DNA of 64,000 nt, taken from NCBI GenBank assembly GCA_035942255.1, contig DASZDG010000141.1, positions 68,958 through 132,957 of the forward strand, written 5' to 3'. This document shows, piece by piece, positions 48,409 to 55,483 of the stretch. Source of the stretch: JALZEG01 sp035942255. Its GTDB lineage: Bacteria > Actinomycetota > CADDZG01 > WHSQ01. Numbering within the stretch: the stretch's first letter is position 1; each line of letters opens with the position of its first letter. The position numbers and the translations under genes are program-made. A model generated the notes under the pieces. It did no database searches. It worked only from the letters and a program-made list of their open reading frames with translations, and had not been told where the DNA came from.

Positions 48409-48537
48409 ATGCTGGCCGCTCTGGCCGGAGCGTCCGGGGCAGGGCCCGTAGGCCCGACGATCGAGGGCGCGAACCTCCTGCTGTTCCTGCTCGTGCTCGG
48501 CGCCGTCGTCTGGGGCATCGTCCGGTTCAAACGGTAG
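48409..48537 (+). CDS. Tiny membrane protein (42 aa) at the end of the glycan cassette
   Basis: ATG 48409 directly follows the methyltransferase TAG. A Gly/Ala-rich head (MLAALAGASGAGPVGPTIEG) precedes one TM helix (LLLFLLVLGAVVWGIV) and a basic end (RFKR). Codon bias fits coding. It overlaps the 3' end of the convergent GH1 gene by 11 bp. Could be a small membrane anchor or subunit. No family recognised. Confidence 0.5.
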   Translation: MLAALAGASGAGPVGPTIEGANLLLFLLVLGAVVWGIVRFKR

Positions 48538-49720
48538 CCCTCTGCGGCCCCCGCAGGGCCCCCGTGCGCGCCACCTCGCCCAGCCAGCGCGCGCTCGGCC
48601 GCGGCCTCCGCTCCAGCGTCGACCGGTCCACCTCCAGCAGCCCGAACGCGGGGGCATAGCCGTAGTTCCACTCGAAGTTGTCCATCAGCGTCCAGTAGAA
48701 GTAGCCGCGTACGTCGATGCCGGACTCGATGCAGCGGTGCAGCCCCCGCAACGCGCCGTCGACGAACGCGATCCGGCGCGCATCGTCGAAGGTCGCGATC
48801 CCGTTCTCGGTCACGAGCACCGGCAGCCCCGTGAGGTCCCACGCGCGACGCACGGTCGCCTCCAGTGCCTCCGGCCAGTGCTCGTATCCCATCCCGGTGC
48901 GCTCGACCCCGTCCTCGGGGGCCAGGAATCCCTCCGGCCCCACGCGGTGGCGCGTGTACGTGTTGACGCCGACGAAGTCGTCGCCGGCCGCGGCCCCCAG
49001 GAAGACGTCCTCGCGCAGCGCGCGGATTGCGTCGCGCTCGGCCTCGCCGCCCGGCGTCGCCTGCCAGTCCGCCATCGCGAGCGCGAGCCCCACTTGCGCG
49101 TCCGTGCGCGCCCGCACGACGTCGCGCGCCCGCGCGTGCGCCTCGACGAACGCGTCCGTCACCCTGACCCTCGCCTCCCGGTCCCGGCGTGCCGGCGGGA
49201 ACACCGCGTCCTCGTATCCCAGCAGCGCCACGATGTTCGGCTCGTTCAACGTCACCGCCCAGCGCAGCAGCGGCGCGAGCGCGTCGCACATCCACCCGCA
49301 GAAGCGAGCGAACGCCTCCGGCAGCCCCGGGTCCTCCCAGCCCCCTCGCTCCGCGGCCCAGCGCGGGAGCGTGAAGTGGTTGAACGTCACGACGGGCTCG
49401 AGCCCGAGCCGCCGGCACTCCGACGCGACCGCGACGTAGTGCGCGACCTCGTCGGGAGCGACGTCGCCCTCCCGCGGCTCCACGCGCGACCACTCGACCG
49501 AGAAGCGGTAGGCGCCGAACCCGAGCGCCGCGAGCGTCGCCAGGTCCTCGGGGTAGCGGTTGTAGTGGTCGCACGCGATGCCGCACACCTCCGCGCACGT
49601 GGTCTCCGCCGCCCTCTCCCACTCGTGCCAGTCGGCCCGGACGTTGCCGCCCTCGACCTGGTAGGCGGACGTCGCGGCACCCCAGAGGAACTCCCGGGGG
49701 AACCGGAGGGCTTCGGTCAG
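48527..49720 (-). CDS. GH1 beta-glycosidase, probably started at a CTG codon
   Basis: The product has 397 residues, short for GH1 (usually 440-480). FPREFLWGAATSAYQVEGGN is the family opening. The acid/base Glu160 lies in VTLNEPNIVALLGYE and the nucleophile Glu305 in VLVTENGIATFDD. FYWTLMDNFEWNYGYAPAFG forms the conserved aglycone-site loop. No ATG, GTG or TTG is available near the family start. CTG at 49720-49718 gives TEALRFPREFLWG and overlaps the exporter stop as CTGA, mirroring the GTGA/ATGA overlaps used everywhere else here. No signal peptide. Its place behind a C39 exporter and opposite a glycan cassette suggests trimming of a glycoconjugate (inference). Confidence 0.85.
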   Translation of the reverse strand: MTEALRFPREFLWGAATSAYQVEGGNVRADWHEWERAAETTCAEVCGIACDHYNRYPEDLATLAALGFGAYRFSVEWSRVEPREGDVAPDEVAHYVAVASECRRLGLEPVVTFNHFTLPRWAAERGGWEDPGLPEAFARFCGWMCDALAPLLRWAVTLNEPNIVALLGYEDAVFPPARRDREARVRVTDAFVEAHARARDVVRARTDAQVGLALAMADWQATPGGEAERDAIRALREDVFLGAAAGDDFVGVNTYTRHRVGPEGFLAPEDGVERTGMGYEHWPEALEATVRRAWDLTGLPVLVTENGIATFDDARRIAFVDGALRGLHRCIESGIDVRGYFYWTLMDNFEWNYGYAPAFGLLEVDRSTLERRPRPSARWLGEVARTGALRGPQRATV

Positions 49721-51885
49721 GACGGCGCCGGGCCCGCGCCCTTCGGCACGAGCGCATCGCCCTGCGACGCGACGAGCCTCCAGTAGCGGCCGCGGCCCGC
49801 CAGCAGGTCGTCGTGCGTCCCCCGCTCGACGAACCGGCCGTCCTCCATCACGAGGATCAGGTCCGCGTTCTGCACGGTGCTCAGCCGGTGTGCGATCACG
49901 ATGCGCGTGCACCCCAGGTTCTCGAGGTGCCGGTGCACGACCTGCTCGGTCTCGACGTCGAGATGGCTCGTCGCCTCGTCGAGCAGCAGGATCTTCGGGT
50001 CGTGGACGAGCGCTCGCGCGAGCGCGAGACGCTGGCGCTGCCCGCCGGACAGCGACGCCCCGCCGTCGGCGAGGACGGTGTCGTAGCCCATCGGCCAGCT
50101 CCTGATCTCGTCGTGCATCGCCGCGAGCGCGGCCGCGCGCTCGACGCGCTCGAGCGGCATCTCCGGCTCGGCGAGCGCGATGTTCTTGCGGACGCTCGAG
50201 CCGAACAGGAACGCGTCCTGCGGGACGATCCCGAGCTGCTTGCGGACCCAGGCGAGGTCGAGCGTCTTCAGGTCGGCCCCGTCGTACAGCACGCGGCCGG
50301 ACGTCGGGGCGTACAGGCCGAGGATCAGGTGCGCGAGCGTGGACTTGCCCGAGCCGGACTTGCCCACGATCGCGATGCTCTGGCCGGGCTCGATCTCGAG
50401 CGAGACGTCCTTCACGACCTCGGGCGAGCCCTCGCTGTAGCGGAACGAGACGTTCTCGAGGGTGATGCGCCCCTTGAGGGTGGGCGCGGCGAGGTCCGTC
50501 TTCGACTCCTGCTCCGGGGAGGTGCCAAGGACGTCGTTGATGCGCTCCATGTAGCTGCCGAGCAGCTGCATCTGGAGCCCGGTCGTCACCAGGTTCGCGA
50601 GCGGCGTCAGGAAGCCGGCCGCCAGTGCGTTGAGCGCGAGCATCTGGCCCAGCGTCAGGTTCCCGTTGAGGACGCTCAGCGCGCCGACGCCGAGGATCGC
50701 GAGCGGAGAGGCTACGCGCAGCGACCCCATGACCGAGTCCACCGCCGCGTTCAGCCGCCCCCGCGACAGCGTCGCGTTGACCTCGTCCACGAAGAAGTTC
50801 GTCCACTCCGAGACCGCGCGGTCCTCCGACCCTACCGACTTCAGCGTTTCGATGCCGCTCAGTATCTGGACGAGGTAACCCTGCGACCGCGCCTGCGCGT
50901 TCAGGGTCTCGGACATCAGCCGCTGGTTGCGCCGGTGCGAGACGAGCATCACGAGCACCTGGAGCAGCGCGACGCCGACGATCACCGCACCCATGCGCGC
51001 GCTCTGCACGAAGATCAGGATCAGGTAGAGGCTGACGAGCGTGCCGTCGAGCATCGTCGACATCGCGCCGGTGGTGAGGATCTCCCGGACGGTCGAGTTG
51101 CTGTTCAGCCGCATCATCAGGTCGCCCGAAGACCGCTGGAGGAAGAACGAGTACGGCAGCGACACGAGGTGCTGGATGAACCCGAGCGAGATCTTGAGGT
51201 CCAGCTGTGTCCGTACGTTGAGCAGGAGGTGCGCGCGGACGAACGACGAGAGCATGTGGAACAGCGCCATCGCGCCGAGGCCCATCGTCAGCAGGAAGAG
51301 CAGGTTCCGGTCGCCCGTCGGCACGATGCGGTCGACGAGGACGCCGGTGAGGATCGGGACCGACAGCGCGAGCACCTGGATGAACAGCGATACCGCCGCC
51401 ACGCGCCCGAGCAGCCCCGACTGGCGCATCATCGGCCGGACGTAGCGCCACGCGCTGCGGTTCGCCGCGCGGTCGCGCGTGAAGCCCTCGTCGGGCTCCA
51501 CGATCAACGCGACGCCGGTGAACGACTCGCCGAACCTCTCGAGCGTGATCTTCCGCCGTCCCGCCGCGGGGTCCACGATGACGATGCCCCCGCGCGTGAG
51601 CCTCTCGAACACGACGAAGTGGTTGAACTCCCAGTGGAGGATCGCCCCCTTCGGGAGGTACTTGATCCCGTCGAGCTCGACCTTCACCCCGCGCGCTCTC
51701 ATGTCGTAGGCGCGGGCCGCGCGGATGATCGACGCCGCGTTGACGCCGTCGCGGCCGGTGCCGGTCGCGTTGCGGACCTCCTCGGCCGAGATCGTGCGGC
51801 CGTGCAACGCCATCGACATCGCGAGGCAGGCGGCGCCGCAGTCGGAGATCTCGAGCTGCTGGATGTAGGGGATGCGCTTGCTCAT
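49717..51885 (-). CDS. Peptidase-containing ABC exporter (C39 peptidase, TM, ATPase)
   Basis: The product has 722 residues. Residues 1-130 are a C39 peptidase: Cys16 in ISDCGAACLAMSM, His89 in LHWEFNHFVVFE and Asp105 in IVIVDPAAGRR. A six-TM transporter region follows (about 160-440). The ATPase has Walker A GKSGSGKST, signature LSGGQRQRLALARAL and Walker B ILLLDEATSHLD. Such exporters cut a double-Gly leader and export a peptide. No double-Gly precursor gene is visible nearby. The start ATG overlaps the stop of the short HlyD-like gene (ATGA). The GH1 gene follows by overlap. Confidence 0.93.
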   Translation of the reverse strand: MSKRIPYIQQLEISDCGAACLAMSMALHGRTISAEEVRNATGTGRDGVNAASIIRAARAYDMRARGVKVELDGIKYLPKGAILHWEFNHFVVFERLTRGGIVIVDPAAGRRKITLERFGESFTGVALIVEPDEGFTRDRAANRSAWRYVRPMMRQSGLLGRVAAVSLFIQVLALSVPILTGVLVDRIVPTGDRNLLFLLTMGLGAMALFHMLSSFVRAHLLLNVRTQLDLKISLGFIQHLVSLPYSFFLQRSSGDLMMRLNSNSTVREILTTGAMSTMLDGTLVSLYLILIFVQSARMGAVIVGVALLQVLVMLVSHRRNQRLMSETLNAQARSQGYLVQILSGIETLKSVGSEDRAVSEWTNFFVDEVNATLSRGRLNAAVDSVMGSLRVASPLAILGVGALSVLNGNLTLGQMLALNALAAGFLTPLANLVTTGLQMQLLGSYMERINDVLGTSPEQESKTDLAAPTLKGRITLENVSFRYSEGSPEVVKDVSLEIEPGQSIAIVGKSGSGKSTLAHLILGLYAPTSGRVLYDGADLKTLDLAWVRKQLGIVPQDAFLFGSSVRKNIALAEPEMPLERVERAAALAAMHDEIRSWPMGYDTVLADGGASLSGGQRQRLALARALVHDPKILLLDEATSHLDVETEQVVHRHLENLGCTRIVIAHRLSTVQNADLILVMEDGRFVERGTHDDLLAGRGRYWRLVASQGDALVPKGAGPAPS

Positions 51886-52397
51886 GACTCTCCGAAGATC
51901 TCGCGCAGGCCCGGCACGAACGCGACGATCACGGGCTCCGACCCCGTGCGGACGCGGAGCTGCCCGAAGTCCTCGGCGGTGTCTACCTCGGAGGTCCGCA
52001 GGACCGTGACGGGGCCGTTGATCGCGAGGGCAAGCCCGGGGAAGAGGTCGCGGGCCTCGTCCGCGGGGACCGACTCCTCGACGGACTCGATCCGCACGGC
52101 GACCTCGCGCCCGCCGTTCACGGGGAGATAGGCCGCTTCCGAGCCGGCCTCGGGAGGCGCTCCCTGGCCCTCCGGCAGCAGCGCCGTCACCCGCCCGTCC
52201 TCGACGAGCGCCAGCGCGAGCGCGACTCGCTCGACCCGCGTGACCGACCCCGCGACCACGACCCCGGCGATAAGGAGGAGGACGAGCCAGAAGCCCTTCT
52301 TCGGCCACGACGCCAGGCGCACGAGGTCCGCGGGCGCGGCGCGACGCCGCTGGTACTCGAGGGCCTCCTGGCGGAACAACGGCTCGCGCTCTGACAC
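51882..52397 (-). CDS. Short HlyD-like membrane protein partnering the C39 exporter
   Basis: The product has 171 residues. LFRQEALEYQRRRAAPADLV resembles the cytosolic lead of HlyD-family adaptors of peptide exporters, and one TM segment follows (about 35-52). The expected coiled-coil hairpin is missing: after about residue 60 only a beta-rich domain of about 110 residues remains (VTALLPEGQGAPP, GREVAVRIESV, TVLRTSEVDTAED). The next gene overlaps it, and a helicase gene ends 22 bp upstream. It may be a shortened adaptor suited to a single-membrane cell. Confidence 0.7.
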   Translation of the reverse strand: MSEREPLFRQEALEYQRRRAAPADLVRLASWPKKGFWLVLLLIAGVVVAGSVTRVERVALALALVEDGRVTALLPEGQGAPPEAGSEAAYLPVNGGREVAVRIESVEESVPADEARDLFPGLALAINGPVTVLRTSEVDTAEDFGQLRVRTGSEPVIVAFVPGLREIFGES

Positions 52398-52419
52398 GCC
52401 GCCATGCTACCGACTGGGG

Positions 52420-54477
52420 TTAAGTCACCCGTTCGGGCTGCAGCACGTCCGGCAGAGGGGCGTCGTGCACGATCGTCAGGTGCTGCACGGCCCTCGTCAG
52501 CGCGACGTAGAGGCGGCGCGGCCCCCGGTCCTCCGCCATCATCAGCGCCGGCTCGACCACGACGACGGCGTCGAACTCCAGGCCCTTCGCCGCGAGCGGC
52601 GGTAGGAGCGTCACCGGCTTGTCCAGGAGCCCCGTCTCCCACGTCCCGGCGTCGATCTCCGACTCGGACAGGGCCTCGGCCACCCGTCGCGCGAGCAGCT
52701 CCGGGCACACGACGCCGACGGTCTGCCAGAGCTTCGAGAGCGTCCTCACCTCGCCCTCGACGTCCTGGAGCAGGTACCCGCCGGAGCTCCGCACGATGCG
52801 CGGGGGCTCGTTCGACGCCCTCACCGACGACGACGCCCGGGTGCCCGGCGCGGCGAGCGGGAGCAGCCGGTTGGCGAAGTCCATGATCTCGGACGGCACG
52901 CGGTAGCCGATCGTCAGCTCGCGGAACGTCGCGCCGCGCGGGCGTCCGAGCGCTTCCAGCACGCCGTCCCAGCTGCTCTGCGACCCCGCCGACGTCGCCT
53001 GCGCCAGGTCGCCGAGGATCGTCATCGAGGACTCGCGCGTGCGGCGCCCGACCATGCGCAGCTCCATCGCCGACAGGTCCTGCGCCTCGTCGACGACCGC
53101 GTGCCCGTAGCGCGGGGGCGGCCCGTTGACGAGCGCGTCGCACTCGTCCAGCAGCGGGACGTCGACGGTCGACCACCCGGCCTCCTTCAGCTCCCGCTGC
53201 GAGTGCGCGCGCAGCAGCACCTGCTCGTCGGACGAATAGATCCCTTCGGCCGCCCGTTCGAGTGCGGCCCTGTTCGTCAGCACCCGGCGCACGACCGCCT
53301 CGTGTCCGAGGTTCGGCCACAGCCGGCGGAGCTGCGGCTCGAGCGTGGTGCGCAGCGCCTCCTCGACGAACTCCGGGCCGTCCAGCCCGAGCGCGTAGAT
53401 CTCGAGCTCGCGGTCGGCCAGGATGCGCCGGCCCAGGAGCTCCAGGAACAGCCGCCGGCCGTCGCGGTAGGAGCGGGCGCGCATCCCCTCGAGCAACGCG
53501 GAGTTCACGGCGTCCGCGGGCACGTCTATCGACACGCCGCGCACCAGCGCGCGCAGCGGCTCCTCGGCCGCCTGTACGCGCGACCAGCACGCGCGCCGGA
53601 GCACCTCCGCCATGCGCAGGTCGCCCTTCAGGCGCGCTACCGCGGGAGGGTCCTCGCGCCGCACCTTCTGGTAGCGCGCCGCGAGGCCCAGCACGGTCGT
53701 CTGGTAGACCGCGGTCTCGCCCAGGGACGGCAGCACGTTCTCGATGTACGAGAGGAACAGCCGGTTCGGCCCGACGATCAGGACGCGCTCGCGCTCCAGC
53801 GTCGCCCGGTGCTCGTAGAGGAGGAACGCGGTGCGATGGAGGCCGACCGCGGTCTTGCCGGTGCCGGGGCCGCCCTGGACGACGACCAGCTCCTCGAGGG
53901 GGCTGCGGATGATCTCGTCCTGCTCGGCCTGGATCGTCGCGACGATGTCGCGCATCTGGCCGGTGCGGGCGCGCCCGATCTCCGCGAGCAGCGGGTCCGG
54001 GACGCCGCCGTGCGACCCCTCGATCACCGAGTCGGGGTCGTCGAGGTACTCGTCGAAGATGTCGAGCAGCTCGCGGCCTTCCATCGCGAACCTCCGCCGG
54101 CGGTGCACGTCCATCGGGTCTCGGATCGTCGCGCGGTAGAAGGGGGCCGCGGCCCGAGCGCGCCAGTCGACGACCTTCACGTCGCCGTCGGGGTCGCGCA
54201 CGTGACGGCGTCCCACGTAGAGGGTCTCGTCCCGGCCTTGGTCGTCGAGGCGCCCGAAGACCAGCGGGGCCTTCGAATCGGCCAGGGACGCCACGCGCTC
54301 CTGCAGGTGCCAGCGCAGGATCTCGTCGTCGACGGTCTCGGCGACCTGCTTCAGCCGGAGCAGCTCCCGCGCATGGGCGCGCATGCGCTCGAGGCAGGCA
54401 TAGGAGTCGTCGACGTACCGCTGCTCCGATTCGAGGTCCGGGTGCCGGTCGGAGGCGTCGTCGGAGAAGTCGCTCAA
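52420..54477 (-). CDS. HelD/UvrD-like superfamily 1 helicase
   Basis: The product has 685 residues. The N-terminal LESEQRYVDDSYACLERMRA, FGRLDDQGRDETLYVGRRHV and VDWRARAAAPFYRATIRDP match HelD-type proteins. Walker A is GGPGTGKTAVGLHRTAFLLY, motif II is VVDEAQDLSAMELR, and LTIGYRVPSEIMDFA plus KGLEFDAVVVVEP and YVALTRAVQHL are later SF1 motifs. HelD recycles stalled RNA polymerase in Gram-positive bacteria, and this assignment rests on the N-terminal part. The start is TTG 54477, overlapping the stop of the repeat protein (TTGA). An in-frame extension upstream is a shadow of that gene. Confidence 0.85.
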   Translation of the reverse strand: MSDFSDDASDRHPDLESEQRYVDDSYACLERMRAHARELLRLKQVAETVDDEILRWHLQERVASLADSKAPLVFGRLDDQGRDETLYVGRRHVRDPDGDVKVVDWRARAAAPFYRATIRDPMDVHRRRRFAMEGRELLDIFDEYLDDPDSVIEGSHGGVPDPLLAEIGRARTGQMRDIVATIQAEQDEIIRSPLEELVVVQGGPGTGKTAVGLHRTAFLLYEHRATLERERVLIVGPNRLFLSYIENVLPSLGETAVYQTTVLGLAARYQKVRREDPPAVARLKGDLRMAEVLRRACWSRVQAAEEPLRALVRGVSIDVPADAVNSALLEGMRARSYRDGRRLFLELLGRRILADRELEIYALGLDGPEFVEEALRTTLEPQLRRLWPNLGHEAVVRRVLTNRAALERAAEGIYSSDEQVLLRAHSQRELKEAGWSTVDVPLLDECDALVNGPPPRYGHAVVDEAQDLSAMELRMVGRRTRESSMTILGDLAQATSAGSQSSWDGVLEALGRPRGATFRELTIGYRVPSEIMDFANRLLPLAAPGTRASSSVRASNEPPRIVRSSGGYLLQDVEGEVRTLSKLWQTVGVVCPELLARRVAEALSESEIDAGTWETGLLDKPVTLLPPLAAKGLEFDAVVVVEPALMMAEDRGPRRLYVALTRAVQHLTIVHDAPLPDVLQPERVT

Positions 54478-54797
54478 CGCCGGGAGCCGCGGCGGGCGGC
54501 GAACGCTCCCGCAGCGAGCGCGAGCGCGCCGACGACCACGGCCGCCTCGCGGCCCCCGAGGGGCCGCCCCATGATCGAGCTCTTGCCGCCGGCGTCGAGC
54601 AGCGACGCGAACGAGCGCCACGACAGCGCGGACGCGCACGACGCGGCGGACCCGACGGAGAGGCAGGACGCGATCGACCCTGCGGACCCGATGCTGAGGA
54701 TCGACCCGGCCGAGCCGATCGAGAGGATCGAGCCGCGCGAGGCGATGCTCAGGATCGAGCCCTCGGACGCGATCGACCACAAGGAGGTGTTCGCCAT
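54474..54797 (-). CDS. Serine/isoleucine nonapeptide-repeat protein with C-terminal TM segment
   Basis: The product has 107 residues. After MANTSLW come about six or seven units of nine residues with the core S-I-L-S-I-G-S-A-G (SILSIASRG, SILSIGSAG, SILSIGSAG, SIASCLSVG, SAASCASAL). Then follow a linker with LLDAGGKSSIMGRPLGG, a TM helix (AAVVVGALALAAGAF) and a basic end (AARRGSRR). Two Cys fall in the last repeats. A regular period with alternating Ser and aliphatic residues suggests a small beta-solenoid. The stop overlaps the helicase TTG, supporting this strand over the plus-strand reading. No SD is seen before ATG 54797. Function unknown. Confidence 0.65.
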   Translation of the reverse strand: MANTSLWSIASEGSILSIASRGSILSIGSAGSILSIGSAGSIASCLSVGSAASCASALSWRSFASLLDAGGKSSIMGRPLGGREAAVVVGALALAAGAFAARRGSRR

Positions 54798-54852
54798 GGA
54801 GGCAGCGTACCGGCGGCGTCGAACTTCTAGGGAGAGCGAAAGGGGGCGGCTG

Positions 54853-55371
54853 GTGCGGCGGATCGTGACGTGGGGGCTGTTGATGCTTCTGGTTCCGGCG
54901 TGCGCGTTCGAGGCGGCGAGCTATCCGGTCGAGCCCGGCCCGCCGCGCCCCGCGGTCTGCCGTGAACGCCCTGTTGACAACGTGTGCTTCGAGATGGAGC
55001 AGTTCGCCAACACCGACCTCGGCTGGATCTACATGTCCGAGGAAGAGCTCCTGAGCGACGAACCCCTCGGGAGGTTCAGCGTCGATCCACGAGGACGCCT
55101 GCGGTACGAATTCGCGGTCACCGCGCGCGACGAGGACGTCGGATCCGTGAAGGACCACTACATGTTCTTCCTGGCCGGACGCATGAACGACTGGCGGCGC
55201 GTCCCGGCGTCACCCCCCTGGGACGTCCGCCTTGTCACCCGGCCGACGGCCTCGTTCGAGACGAACTACGAGATCCTCTTCGACCTCACGCCGCGGGGCC
55301 GGCACACCCGCGTCGAGGCAGTGATGGCGACGTTGCTACCGGCCGAGGCCATCGCGCGCGGCGAGCCCTAG
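54853..55371 (+). CDS. Lipoprotein of unknown function
   Basis: The product has 172 residues. The start is GTG 54853 with SD AAAGGGGG at 6 bases. The lead is VRRIVTWGLLMLLVPACAFE, where LVPAC is a lipobox, so the mature protein begins at a lipid-modified Cys. The rest is beta-rich with a second Cys pair region (AVCRERPVDNVCFEMEQF), FSVDPRGRLRYEFAVTARDE and NYEILFDLTPRGRHTRVEAV. An upstream ATG at 54796 overlaps the start of the divergent repeat gene and is less likely. No family recognised. Confidence 0.7.
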   Translation: MRRIVTWGLLMLLVPACAFEAASYPVEPGPPRPAVCRERPVDNVCFEMEQFANTDLGWIYMSEEELLSDEPLGRFSVDPRGRLRYEFAVTARDEDVGSVKDHYMFFLAGRMNDWRRVPASPPWDVRLVTRPTASFETNYEILFDLTPRGRHTRVEAVMATLLPAEAIARGEP

Positions 55372-55383
55372 CGGACGAGCCGT

Positions 55384-55426
55384 GCGGTGCATGCGGTGCA
55401 TGTGGTGCATGCACCAGTCGCACCGC
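55384..55426. repeat. Three tandem 9-bp units (GGTGCATGY) inside an inverted repeat
   Basis: GGTGCATGC (55386-55394), GGTGCATGT (55395-55403) and GGTGCATGC (55404-55412) stand in direct tandem and end in ACC, creating the perfect palindrome GGTGCATGCACC (55404-55415). Outer 7-bp arms GCGGTGC (55384-55390) and GCACCGC (55420-55426) pair. The unit resembles that at 33636-33691. It lies between the lipoprotein and nuclease-like genes and could be an operator, a terminator hairpin or a dispersed repeat. Confidence 0.65.
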
Positions 55427-55483
55427 ATCGCCGTGTGAGCGACCGCGACAACGTGACCGCTTCGAGCACGAGATGATCGGGAG

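Noticed and set aside
49813..52131. A 772-codon open frame on the plus strand
   Set aside because: Antisense to the C39 exporter, with Arg/His/Glu/Val-rich text and no recognisable domain. The exporter motifs on the minus strand are unambiguous.
54594..54800. Plus-strand frame with IDPADPMLRIDPAEP-type repeats opposite the Ser/Ile repeat protein
   Set aside because: It is the complement of a repetitive sequence. The minus-strand reading has a TM segment, a stop/start overlap with the helicase and a better protein pattern. Some doubt remains.
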